21,657 bases of DNA, taken from IMG/VR virus record IMGVR_UViG_3300033064_005047, positions 1 through 21,657 of that record. One strand, given 5' to 3'. Position 1 is the first letter of the stretch; each line of letters opens with the position of its first letter. The notes beneath the pieces are model-generated. The model was not told the DNA's origin. It saw only the letters and a program-made list of their open reading frames with translations, and made no database searches. Shown one piece after another: positions 8,234 to 15,604 of the stretch. Origin of the DNA: a virus. Made by a program: the position numbers and the translations under genes.

Positions 8234-8886
8234 GCGATATTTACGCCCGCCTGTCGGAACCATTTCCACAAGAAATGGAAAAAACTCTAAATAAGGGTGG
8301 GGCCAACCTCACGTATATTCCAGTTAGCGAAGTCATTACTCGTCTAAACAAGGTTCTCGGTGTTGACAAATGGTCAATGACTGTTGTGAGTTGCCAGCGA
8401 GATGCGAGCGACCCAGATTTTGTGGTTGCCCATGTGCGCATTGAGTATTTCATCAATGAGTTTCTCTCAATCACGCGAGACGGTATCGGCGGTCAAAAAA
8501 TTAAGCGGACTAAGGCTGGTGGGATTCTTGACTTGGGCGATGAGTTTAAGGGCGCTATTTCCGATGCGCTAAAGAAGGCTGCACAAACATTTGGTGTTGG
8601 GCTATATCTTGCCCGCAGTGAGGAGGCAATGGAGATTGAGCAGGCCATAGATGCATCAAATGCTCCGCTTTCCGACCACGAGCAAAAATGGGAAAACTTC
8701 AAGGGCATATCCAAGGCCCTTTCCAAGTCCCAACGTGAATTACTTTCCAATGCATGGATTGCCCAATATGGCGACAAACCCAAGCCACAATCGGCCTCTG
8801 ACGTTGATGCACCAACACTTGAATTCTTGACTTCACAGGCAGTCGCTGCCCAGTTTGGGACTGCAAATGTCACAACATCAGAATAA
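8230..8886 (+). CDS. Rad52/Rad22-like single-strand annealing protein
   Basis: This 218-residue protein probably binds single-stranded DNA and anneals complementary strands in phage recombination. The N-terminal ~130 residues carry the family pattern: YIPVSEVITRLNKVLG (29-44) followed by DKWSMTVV, a central beta strand region (FVVAHVRIEYFI), and a DEFKGAISDALKKAAQTFGV segment (104-123) typical of the Rad52 core. The C-terminal ~90 residues are less conserved and may contact partners. It overlaps the upstream gene by 4 nt and the downstream nuclease start lies inside its 3' end, so both proteins are likely made together, as in other phage annealase-exonuclease pairs such as Red beta/exo. Confidence 0.9.
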   Translation: MSDIYARLSEPFPQEMEKTLNKGGANLTYIPVSEVITRLNKVLGVDKWSMTVVSCQRDASDPDFVVAHVRIEYFINEFLSITRDGIGGQKIKRTKAGGILDLGDEFKGAISDALKKAAQTFGVGLYLARSEEAMEIEQAIDASNAPLSDHEQKWENFKGISKALSKSQRELLSNAWIAQYGDKPKPQSASDVDAPTLEFLTSQAVAAQFGTANVTTSE

Positions 8887-9655
8887 GGCACTTGAAGCGC
8901 CACCTCACTTATCTCCAAGTTCGCTTTCCACATTTGAGCAGTGCCCCCTCAAATTCAAATACAACAAAATAGACAAGATTCCAGATAAGTCTGGAATTGA
9001 GGCCGTGATGGGCAACTTTGTTCATGATGTGTTGGAAAATTTATACAAACTCGAACCAACCGACAGAACAAAAGCAGCCGCACGAGAACTAGCGCGCGAT
9101 GTTTTCTACAGTCAATATTCAGATGTCGTGAATTCGCTCCTGCATCGAGAGGAAGCAGTAAAAAAATTTAGATGGCAGGCGTGGTTTTGCATAGATAATT
9201 TGTGGAAAGTCGAGGACCCCAGCAGTATCCATCCAATTGGCCTGGAAAGCGAACTCAACCACAGTCTTGGCGGTGTTGTTCTGAAGGGTTTTATTGACAG
9301 ATATACCAAAGGAGACGACGAACATGGCCTCGTAATCTCTGACTACAAAACTGGGAAAACACCACGCAAGGAATGGCTGCACGACAAATTTGAACAATTG
9401 CGTATTTACGCAGCGATTATGCAAGAAGTGCAAATCTTTCCAGTGACCACTCTTGAGTTAATTTACTTAAAAGATGGCGTCAAGTTCTCAGAGGAAGTTA
9501 CTCCAGAATTGCTTCGGCTAACAGTAGACAGAATATCGAATATAAAATCTTTGGTTGACGATAGGTGTGCAACTGGCATATTTGAGGCGAAGAAATCAAA
9601 ACTATGCGACTGGTGCTCCTATAAAAACATTTGCCCAGTCTGGAATAAAAAATAA
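8867..9655 (+). CDS. Cas4/RecB-like PD-(D/E)XK nuclease with likely Fe-S cluster
   Basis: This is a 262-residue nuclease of the PD-(D/E)XK superfamily. Landmarks from the ATG at 8867: LSPSSLSTFEQCPLKFKY (Cys 26), GNFVHDVLENL (His 53), a GFIDRY Asp (144), the ISDYKTGK motif (Asp 159, Lys 161), an EQLRIYAA motif (Gln 177), and a C-terminal CDWCSYKNIC (Cys 247, 250, 256). One Cys near the N-terminus plus three near the C-terminus is the AddB/Cas4 pattern that holds a 4Fe-4S cluster. It likely resects DNA ends for the Rad52-like protein. A TTG in frame at 8855 would add four residues, but the ATG is the better start. Its 5' end overlaps the Rad52-like gene by 20 nt, and its TAA overlaps the next start (TAATG at 9653-9657). 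Confidence 0.92.
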   Translation: MSQHQNKALEAPPHLSPSSLSTFEQCPLKFKYNKIDKIPDKSGIEAVMGNFVHDVLENLYKLEPTDRTKAAARELARDVFYSQYSDVVNSLLHREEAVKKFRWQAWFCIDNLWKVEDPSSIHPIGLESELNHSLGGVVLKGFIDRYTKGDDEHGLVISDYKTGKTPRKEWLHDKFEQLRIYAAIMQEVQIFPVTTLELIYLKDGVKFSEEVTPELLRLTVDRISNIKSLVDDRCATGIFEAKKSKLCDWCSYKNICPVWNKK

Positions 9656-10182
9656 TGGACTACATCTCCGATGATGAATTTGCGCGCCTCGTTTCGGAGG
9701 ATGTAAAAAACAAAGTTTCAAGCCGTCAACGCCAAGTTCTTTTGCGAGAAGAAAATTGGAATAAGTGGAAGCGAGCCCTACTTATTTTGACCGACAACCT
9801 TCAGTCTCAAATTGACGATTTGTCTGACGACCAACGAAGTGATGGTGAGCGGTTTCTTTCGATGGGCGAAGATGGAGCGGTCTTATTGCGCGAATCGGAA
9901 TTGTCCTACCGCACACGGAAAACAAAAATTGAACGATTCAGGTTCCACGTCAATAGACGTCTCGACGATGTGGTGAAAATGATTGAACTTGGGGAGTCCA
10001 ATCACATCAACAAAGACACAATAAACTCTGGTGGTGACGTCAATTTTTACAGAAAAGCAATCGCCATGCATAGAAAATTGCTTGACGATTACGACCTGGA
10101 AGCGACCCAAATTGACAGGGCTCTTTGGAAGTCCCTGGACAATGAATGGGCATTTGACGAAATAGATGAAAGTAATCTCTGA
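9655..10182 (+). CDS. Hypothetical helical phage protein in the recombination cassette
   Basis: This 175-residue, highly charged, apparently all-helical protein is coupled to both neighbours by one-base stop/start overlaps (TAATG upstream, TGATG at 10180-10184 downstream). It has N-terminal acidic repeats (DYISDDEFARLVSEDVKN) and a middle rich in Arg and Lys (YRTRKTKIERFRFHVNRR, about 85-103). The pattern could suit a nucleic-acid-binding or partner-binding protein, but no family is recognised. Its position between exonuclease and HNH genes points to a DNA-processing context. Confidence 0.85.
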   Translation: MDYISDDEFARLVSEDVKNKVSSRQRQVLLREENWNKWKRALLILTDNLQSQIDDLSDDQRSDGERFLSMGEDGAVLLRESELSYRTRKTKIERFRFHVNRRLDDVVKMIELGESNHINKDTINSGGDVNFYRKAIAMHRKLLDDYDLEATQIDRALWKSLDNEWAFDEIDESNL

Positions 10183-10496
10183 TGCGATACAGAAGCGAGA
10201 AAAAAGAAAAAGAATACGAATTGCGCCGCCCGCTTGTTGCCAAACTTCTAGAAACATATCCCTATTGTCAGGCTTGCGGTGTGTTTGCTAAGCATGATGG
10301 CAAAGTCACCTATCAGCAAAATCCTTCACAGGATATTCACGAATTGGTTAGGCGCTCACAGGGCGGCTCGATACTTGAAGAAGACAATCTATTAGCGGTT
10401 TGCCGTAAATGTCATGACAGAATCGGGAGGTATCCGCAATTGGCTTTTGACCTTAACTTGTCTCGTCATCACTGGGACGATTCCCCAAAGGACTAG
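10182..10496 (+). CDS. HNH endonuclease
   Basis: This 104-residue HNH nuclease shows two zinc-knuckle pairs, CQAC (29-32) and CRKCH (74-78), flanking DIHELVRRSQGGS (51-63), with the His 53 and Asn 69 (EEDNLLAVC) expected of the HNH fold. Small phage HNH proteins are often packaging partners of the terminase or nicking enzymes; here it sits with recombination genes, so a nicking or repair role is also possible. It is too short and too well integrated (one-base overlap with the upstream gene) to look like a free-standing homing endonuclease inserted later. Confidence 0.9.
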   Translation: MRYRSEKKEKEYELRRPLVAKLLETYPYCQACGVFAKHDGKVTYQQNPSQDIHELVRRSQGGSILEEDNLLAVCRKCHDRIGRYPQLAFDLNLSRHHWDDSPKD

Positions 10497-10507
10497 TATT
10501 TCAAATC

Positions 10508-11083
10508 ATGAGCAACATCGAGGCGATGCGACCTCCAAGGGTCATGGGGCTCGACCTTTCACTCACGTCAACTGGTGTAAGTGTTAACGGTGAAACATTT
10601 TCGATAAAGCCAAAAACAAAAGGGACCGAACGGTTGGTTGATATATCGGGTCAAATTGTGCATTGGGTTGAAAACACAAGGCCGATAGCCGCAATTATCG
10701 AGGGTTACTCGTTTGGGTCAAAGTTTTCTCGGGCCCACTCCCTTGGTGAGTTGGGTGGAGTTGTCAAGGTGGCCCTTTATGGATATGGGCTGAATGTTGT
10801 TGAGGTTCCACCAAAATGTAGGGCCAAGTTTGCTACTGGCAACGGGAATTCAAATAAACTTGATGTTCTCATGTCCCTAAAAAATCAATTCCCCGCACAA
10901 TTTTTTGAGGACCGTGGGAACGACGAATGTGATGCTTGGGTTCTTGAACAAATGGCTTACGCAAAGTTGGGAGAATCCGACCACGAATGGTCCAAGGTCC
11001 AACTGTCCGCCTTGGACAAGATAGATTGGACACCACTGCACGAAGCAATTGAAGCAAACACAACCTGGGCACCATCAAAATAG
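10508..11083 (+). CDS. RuvC-like Holliday junction resolvase
   Basis: This 191-residue protein of the RuvC/RNase H-like superfamily resolves branched DNA. The catalytic acidic set is visible: Asp 16 in MGLDLSLTSTG, Glu 65 in AIIEGYSFG, and Asp 139/142 in NDECDAWVLEQ. The KFATGNGNSNK segment (107-117) matches the loop seen before the last helix in RuvC proteins. It starts at 10508, 11 nt after the HNH gene, with no strong ribosome site, so the precise start is uncertain; the ATG at 10526 is an alternative. It probably clears recombination and replication junctions before packaging. Confidence 0.9.
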   Translation: MSNIEAMRPPRVMGLDLSLTSTGVSVNGETFSIKPKTKGTERLVDISGQIVHWVENTRPIAAIIEGYSFGSKFSRAHSLGELGGVVKVALYGYGLNVVEVPPKCRAKFATGNGNSNKLDVLMSLKNQFPAQFFEDRGNDECDAWVLEQMAYAKLGESDHEWSKVQLSALDKIDWTPLHEAIEANTTWAPSK

Positions 11084-11101
11084 GCATTTAGGAGAACAAT
11101 C

Positions 11102-11440
11102 ATGACGAGGTCTGCCCCAATAAGTCAAGTTGAAATAGAACAAGAACTATTACGGTTTATGGACATGCTGGAAACAGAAACAGAAGCCTTTGAAAAATTG
11201 GCTGTTGATTCTGCAAAAAAGGAATCTCTCTTTAAGGCCAATTGGGCAAAAGAATATCTGTCAGCGAAAGGGTCAATCAAGGAGCGTGAGGCTTGGGCCG
11301 ACTACAAGATGGATGACCCACACACTGATTACAAAATTGCGGAGGCCTTGGTGAAATCGAAGAGGGAAAAATTACTGTCCCTGAGGACATCAATGGATTC
11401 GCTTAGGACCCTTAATGCAAATGTTCGGGTTCAGGTATGA
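11102..11440 (+). CDS. Hypothetical coiled-coil-like phage protein
   Basis: This 112-residue charged, helical protein has an AGGAG ribosome site at 11090-11094 (7-nt spacing). Heptad-like spacing of Leu/Met is seen in ELLRFMDMLETETEAFEKL (about 15-33) and in SKREKLLSLRTSMDSLRTL near the end, suggesting a coiled coil or oligomer. The stop overlaps the next start (ATGA at 11437-11440), tying it to the ParB-like gene. No catalytic motif is seen and no function is assigned. Confidence 0.8.
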   Translation: MTRSAPISQVEIEQELLRFMDMLETETEAFEKLAVDSAKKESLFKANWAKEYLSAKGSIKEREAWADYKMDDPHTDYKIAEALVKSKREKLLSLRTSMDSLRTLNANVRVQV

Positions 11441-12231
11441 ACAAAATACATCCCTCCCTTCAGTCAATGGCGTTTCCAATTGAAAAACTTGCTCACCTCG
11501 ACAATAATCCCAGAAAGGGAAACGTCGATGCAATTTCGGCATCCTATGATGAATTCGGTCAAATAAAGCCAATTGTTGTTAGGGATAACGAGGACGGAAC
11601 CGCAACGATAATTGCTGGGAACCACCAAGTTATGGCTGCCAAAAAATTAGGCTGGGACAAAATTGCTGTTGTCTTTATTGACGGCGACGACAAACATGCA
11701 ATTGCCTATGCGTTGGCAGATAACAGAACAATGGAACTTGGTTATACCGACGACGAAATGCTCCAAAAACTACTTGCCGAAGTATCCATTGAATACAGTG
11801 ATTTGTGGACAGGGCTTGGATGGGACGAATTTGAAATGGCCGCAATGGATGAACGAGCGTCAACAAGAGAAAACAATGACATGTCTTTGTCGTCTTATGT
11901 TCCGCCAGTAATTATTGAGCAAACCGATAATTCTGTAACTGATTTTGGGCAACATCTTTCTTCACTGGTAAGAACAGATGAAGACGGCGAAAACAAAATG
12001 ATTGCCTCGACCGACATGGACCAAAAAAACGTTGTTCTTCAAGGTTCTGGGGTCGCGATTCCTGGTTCTGCTCCTCAGGCAATCGTTTCTGTTCAGGTTG
12101 TATTTGATTCTCCAGAACAACAAAGAAGATGGTACGACTTCATCAAGTGGCTGAGGAACGACCCAGCGATTGAGGGAAATACGACATCCGAACGTCTTGT
12201 ATATTTCATTGACTCACACACCAGCGCATGA
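11437..12231 (+). CDS. ParB/Srx-fold protein (IbrB-like), first of two
   Basis: This 264-residue protein has an N-terminal ParB/sulfiredoxin-fold domain. The ParB box appears as FGQIKPIVVRD (40-50) and TATIIAGNHQVMAAKKLG (55-72), followed by YALADNRTMELG (91-102). The usual GxHR nucleotide-binding signature reads GNHQ here, so the Arg is replaced. The second half is different: a linker, then a compact region VVFDSPEQQRRWYDFIKWL (about 219-237). ParB-fold proteins bind or hydrolyse CTP, or act as nucleases or kinases; which applies here is unknown. It overlaps both neighbours by 4 nt and directly precedes a PAPS-reductase-family gene, the IbrB-IbrA arrangement known from E. coli and its phages. 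Confidence 0.88.
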   Translation: MNKIHPSLQSMAFPIEKLAHLDNNPRKGNVDAISASYDEFGQIKPIVVRDNEDGTATIIAGNHQVMAAKKLGWDKIAVVFIDGDDKHAIAYALADNRTMELGYTDDEMLQKLLAEVSIEYSDLWTGLGWDEFEMAAMDERASTRENNDMSLSSYVPPVIIEQTDNSVTDFGQHLSSLVRTDEDGENKMIASTDMDQKNVVLQGSGVAIPGSAPQAIVSVQVVFDSPEQQRRWYDFIKWLRNDPAIEGNTTSERLVYFIDSHTSA

Positions 12232-13370
12232 CAAGGCAAAGACTATTTCTTGATATAAATTGCGTAGAGGCAGCCCGTCAACGCATGCGCCACGTATATG
12301 ACACCTTCGATACGGTATGCATCCAATTCTCGGGAGGAAAAGACTCAACGGCAATTTTGCTTTTGGCAAAAGAGGTCCACGAGGAACGTGGTCTCGGTCC
12401 AGTAAAAGTTATTTTTCGAGATGAAGAAATGGTCAGCCCTGCCGTAATCGAATATGTGGAGTACATACGGAGCAAGCCATGGGTCGACATGGAGTGGTAT
12501 TGCTTGGCTCACGGTTCGGAAATTTGGGTATTGGGACACAGGCAATCAGTGATTCTGTGGAGCGAAAAGCGTCGGAAGGAAGGTCGCCTGGTCAGAGAAA
12601 TGCCACCTTTTGCAATATCGGCCAAAAGTTTTGGAATCAGTGGCCACTCGTATTTGCCAGAACATCCCGACTACTACACAATGCAGGGCAAGAAAGGTAA
12701 TGTTGCTTTCGTAACAGGGGTAAGAGCCAACGAATCGATGGTCAGATATCGCTCCCTTGTTCAGAAGTTACACGAGAACTACATTGTCACTCCATACAAA
12801 ATGAAACGCAAAATGCCGCTCAAGTTTGCAAAGGTCATCTACGACTGGCAGGCGGCAGACGTTTTCAAATTTATTGTCGAAGAACACAATGAGCGCTATT
12901 GTGAGTATTACGACAGAGCCTCGGTTACTGGAAGCAACTCAAGAGTTGGGATTCCATTGCACGCAGTGGCAATCAGGAGACTTGGCGACGTTGTTGCCAC
13001 CGAGCCAGAATTTTACGACAAATTAGTAGAGGTGTTCCCATACATAGATGCTCAATATAAGTATTGGCCATCCTTTGATACAGAAAAACTAGTATCAAAA
13101 TATTCCAAAATGGGTTGGGGCGGCGTCCACGAGTTCATAGATGAATATATGATTGGCGAAACAAATCAACAACGAGCCATGTCCTTCGCAGCCGAATTTC
13201 GCCGCAAGCACATGGCTGACCCCAAATCATACACAATTTACTCATTGGTAAATTCGCTTTTCATGCATTCGATAGCCAGTTCTATGGCCGCAACCCCAAT
13301 TGGTCCAAAAACCAGAGTTCACTCAATGAGGGAAATTGATTCTACAGAAATCACGAAAGAGGGATTATGA
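12228..13370 (+). CDS. PAPS reductase-family PP-loop ATPase (IbrA-like)
   Basis: This 380-residue protein of the phosphoadenosine phosphosulfate reductase / PP-loop superfamily binds ATP or a related nucleotide through the loop FSGGKDSTA (34-42). Other family marks are the VIFRDEEM strand-turn (61-68), TGVRANESMVR (163-173) and KVIYDWQAADVFKFI (202-216). The only Cys are at about 12, 31, 92 and 225, so neither the C-terminal ECGLH-type active-site Cys of true PAPS reductases nor an obvious DndC-type Fe-S Cys cluster is present. A sulfonucleotide reductase role is therefore unlikely; nucleotidyl or adenylyl transfer chemistry is possible (inference). It is sandwiched by ParB-like genes with 4-nt overlaps on both sides (12228-12231 and 13367-13370). 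Confidence 0.9.
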   Translation: MTRQRLFLDINCVEAARQRMRHVYDTFDTVCIQFSGGKDSTAILLLAKEVHEERGLGPVKVIFRDEEMVSPAVIEYVEYIRSKPWVDMEWYCLAHGSEIWVLGHRQSVILWSEKRRKEGRLVREMPPFAISAKSFGISGHSYLPEHPDYYTMQGKKGNVAFVTGVRANESMVRYRSLVQKLHENYIVTPYKMKRKMPLKFAKVIYDWQAADVFKFIVEEHNERYCEYYDRASVTGSNSRVGIPLHAVAIRRLGDVVATEPEFYDKLVEVFPYIDAQYKYWPSFDTEKLVSKYSKMGWGGVHEFIDEYMIGETNQQRAMSFAAEFRRKHMADPKSYTIYSLVNSLFMHSIASSMAATPIGPKTRVHSMREIDSTEITKEGL

Positions 13371-13921
13371 GAATTTTAAAAATAGAATACTTTTCAGTTG
13401 ATTCGCTCAAGAAGGGCGACTGGCACTCCAACCACGTCCTAAGACCAGACCTGCTGACACTGTCGGCATCAATGCAAAAATATGGATTCATCTTCCCTAT
13501 TTTGGTGCGCGCTGAGGACAACGCGATTATTGACGGGTATCACAGATGGATGTTGGCAAAAGATAACCCCAAGATGGCTGCCCGAGTCGGAACTCAAATT
13601 CCTTGCATAGTCCACAATGTCGACACACTTGAAGCGGCGCTGATGCATCTTCAGTTAAATAGAGGCCGTGGAAGTCTGGTCGCCCATAAGGTTGCGGCCG
13701 TGGTCAGGGATTTGATTTTCAGTAACAAATACTCAGAAGAAGACCTCGATTTGCTTCTGTCAATGAAATACGATGAATTAAGTCTGTTGCTTGACGGCAC
13801 GATGATTAAAAAATTGAACACATCCGAGCATAAGTACTCCAGAGCCTGGGTTCCAATTGAGGCTCCCGCGGGAACTGTAGAAAACTTTAAAACGGAACGT
13901 CCTCCAAATCCAGACAGATGA
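13367..13921 (+). CDS. ParB/Srx-fold protein, second of two
   Basis: This 184-residue protein has a ParB-like domain with SMQKYGFIFPILVRAEDN (35-52), then AIIDGYHRWMLAK (53-65), retaining the GxHR motif as GYHR (57-60), then HLQLNRGRGSLVAHKVAAVV (94-113), a helix with the NxxRG pattern of ParB-fold relatives. It lacks the longer C-terminal part of the first ParB-like protein and has a Pro/charged tail. It overlaps the PP-loop gene by 4 nt (ATGA), so the three proteins are probably made together and may form one complex. Its intact GxHR contrasts with GNHQ in the first copy, so the two are probably not redundant. Confidence 0.88.
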   Translation: MRILKIEYFSVDSLKKGDWHSNHVLRPDLLTLSASMQKYGFIFPILVRAEDNAIIDGYHRWMLAKDNPKMAARVGTQIPCIVHNVDTLEAALMHLQLNRGRGSLVAHKVAAVVRDLIFSNKYSEEDLDLLLSMKYDELSLLLDGTMIKKLNTSEHKYSRAWVPIEAPAGTVENFKTERPPNPDR

Positions 13922-14005
13922 CACCCACAGGGCCGTGGTAATGGTAAAATCTGTAGTGGACGCTTTCATCAAGTGTTGTCAACATTCGGCGATGAGGAGT
14001 AAATA

Positions 14006-14227
14006 ATGATTTCACCTATTTCCATCGGCAAGTCTCTGCTTAGCCCAATGCCATTTGGGGTTAAGAATTTTACTCCGATTATTTATCTATTGGACCCTGT
14101 CAAACAAAAAGGTGACGAAGACGAAGGTCGGGCGGGAAGAGCCAGACGTCGTCTCTCCAGGATTACCGAAAGAGCCACAGAAGTGGCAAGAGGACTTCTC
14201 GGACGACTTCGCCCCCGCAGAGGCTAA
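14006..14227 (+). CDS. Small basic hypothetical protein
   Basis: This 73-residue frame has GAGGAG at 13995-14000 (5-nt spacing) before ATG 14006. The N-terminal half is hydrophobic (PFGVKNFTPIIYLLDPV, 16-32) and the C-terminal half is Arg-rich (GRAGRARRRLSRI and LLGRLRPRRG). It follows an 84-nt gap after the second ParB-like gene and precedes the connector, so it may open the tail operon. The Arg-rich tail would suit DNA or acidic-protein binding, but no family is recognised. Another frame (14055-14246) overlaps it, but this one has the better ribosome site. Confidence 0.6.
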   Translation: MISPISIGKSLLSPMPFGVKNFTPIIYLLDPVKQKGDEDEGRAGRARRRLSRITERATEVARGLLGRLRPRRG

Positions 14228-14260
14228 ATTGCTTCTACCCCTGTAAGGGAGGTTGACTAA

Positions 14261-15133
14261 ATGCTTGTATCTTTGGCTAATTTGACAACCTACATGGATA
14301 TTTCTCTATCCTTACGGCAACAAGATGCGGCAGAAATGATTTTGCAGGGTTTGCAAAGCGAACTCGAGACTCACCTTCGTCGACCCATTGAAGTAACTGA
14401 GTTTGTTGAAGAAACTCATATCCTTGAGGCAAATCATGTCAACATACCGATGGGTTCATATTTCTATAATCAAGGGTTGGGCTTGGGAGATTCAGACCCA
14501 AACGGGATAATCACATACGCCTCCCCACCAAGCACTATCTATTTACGTAATACACCGATTGCGTCTGTTTCAAAAGTAGAGATGGATGGGCCAACGATAA
14601 ATAATAAAATTCTTGGCGAGGGTGTCAAGAGAACTGCGGCAATAACTGCTGCGACCGTAAGTTCTGGTACAGCAACATACACCGCAGCAAATCATGGTTT
14701 TACCCTTGGCCAAACAGTAACAATTATTGGCGTAACGCCGACGACGTTTAATTTATACGCAAAAACAATTACTGCGGTTTCACAAAATACATTTGCCATT
14801 AACAATTCTGGCGTTAGCGGCAATTATGTATCTGGTGGTTCTGCGGAAGCCAATGGCGGCGACTATACGGTCAGAAGATACGGCATTGATATTTATGCAG
14901 GATTTGCAAACGACATCATCAGAATCACCTATAGGGGTGGACTCGATGGAGACAATATAAAGATGTTCAAACTGATGATTTTGAGAGCAGCAACACGAGA
15001 GATGCAAAATATGCACGATGACGTAGTGGGCGTAAAAGACTTGAACCCCCGAAATGTTGCCGTTGCGGAAACTGGTTTCCTAGAGTCAGAGTTGATGGCG
15101 ATGAAGAAATATTCGCGAAGGCGAATTTCATAA
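14261..15133 (+). CDS. Head-tail connector (gp6-like) with an inserted beta domain
   Basis: This 290-residue protein has the alpha-helical N-terminus of gp6-like connectors, the ring under the portal: LTTYMDISLSLRQQDAAEMI and LQSELETHLRRPI, about 8-43. The fold's strands follow, IYLRNTPIASVSKVEMDG (93-110) and DYTVRRYGIDIY (201-212), and then the C-terminal helices from about 233. Residues about 124-196 interrupt this with a Thr/Ser/Gly-rich all-beta stretch (TVSSGTATYTAANHGFTLG and similar), which reads as an inserted Ig-like or carbohydrate-binding-like module. Start: ATG 14261 with AAGGGAGG (14245-14252, 8-nt spacing). Its TAA overlaps the next start (TAATG at 15131-15135). Confidence 0.85.
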   Translation: MLVSLANLTTYMDISLSLRQQDAAEMILQGLQSELETHLRRPIEVTEFVEETHILEANHVNIPMGSYFYNQGLGLGDSDPNGIITYASPPSTIYLRNTPIASVSKVEMDGPTINNKILGEGVKRTAAITAATVSSGTATYTAANHGFTLGQTVTIIGVTPTTFNLYAKTITAVSQNTFAINNSGVSGNYVSGGSAEANGGDYTVRRYGIDIYAGFANDIIRITYRGGLDGDNIKMFKLMILRAATREMQNMHDDVVGVKDLNPRNVAVAETGFLESELMAMKKYSRRRIS

Positions 15134-15600
15134 TGGCGAAACCTACGGAATTAAATGTAAGAATGAAGATAGATGTCGACACCAAGGATGCCAGTGATTA
15201 TTTAAAAGCAGTCACAAAACGAATGAAGAACCTAAGGCCAGTTTGGCCCAAAGTGCAACAGCAACTTAAGGTTTACATGATTTCTAACTTCACTTCACAG
15301 GGTCTTCCTGTTGGCGGATGGAAGCCTCTTGACGCGGAATATGCTTCGTTGAAAATGCAAAAGTTCCCTGGGGCACCGATGCTCGTCCGACAAGGTGGGC
15401 TTTTTTCTCAAGTCCTCAAGGGACCTGCAATGCAAGGTGGCCGCAGTAATGCGGAGTTTTCGTTTGATGGAAAAGTCGCTGCGTTCCATCAATATGGTAC
15501 AACCAAGATGGCAGCGAGACCAATACTTTTTGCTTCAGAAGAATTTATTGAAGACGCAGGCGAAACAATAATCGAATACATTCACGAGGGCAGAATTTAG
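15133..15600 (+). CDS. Virion morphogenesis / neck protein (gpG- or gp10-like)
   Basis: This 155-residue protein resembles the Mu gpG and HK97 gp10 families, head-closure or tail-completion proteins of the neck. Landmarks are the N-terminal helix DASDYLKAVTKRMKNLR, the GLPVGGWKPLDAEYASLK segment (about 56-73), and the characteristic FHQYGTTKMAARPILFAS (about 114-131) close to the C-terminus. It overlaps the connector by one base and is followed 4 nt later by the terminator-like gene, as expected for a neck cluster. Confidence 0.88.
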   Translation: MAKPTELNVRMKIDVDTKDASDYLKAVTKRMKNLRPVWPKVQQQLKVYMISNFTSQGLPVGGWKPLDAEYASLKMQKFPGAPMLVRQGGLFSQVLKGPAMQGGRSNAEFSFDGKVAAFHQYGTTKMAARPILFASEEFIEDAGETIIEYIHEGRI

Positions 15601-15604
15601 ATTT

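Noticed and set aside
13941-14006. 21-codon frame ending with TAA overlapping the ATG at 14006
   Set aside because: Too short, no clear ribosome site or recognisable sequence; could be a leader peptide but unsupported.
14055-14246. Alternative 63-residue frame overlapping the small basic gene
   Set aside because: It has no ribosome site and its C-terminus is poorly protein-like; the 14006 frame has GAGGAG at proper spacing.
14228-14260. Terminator before the connector
   Set aside because: Only a short CCCT/AGGG pairing with no T-run; not a terminator.
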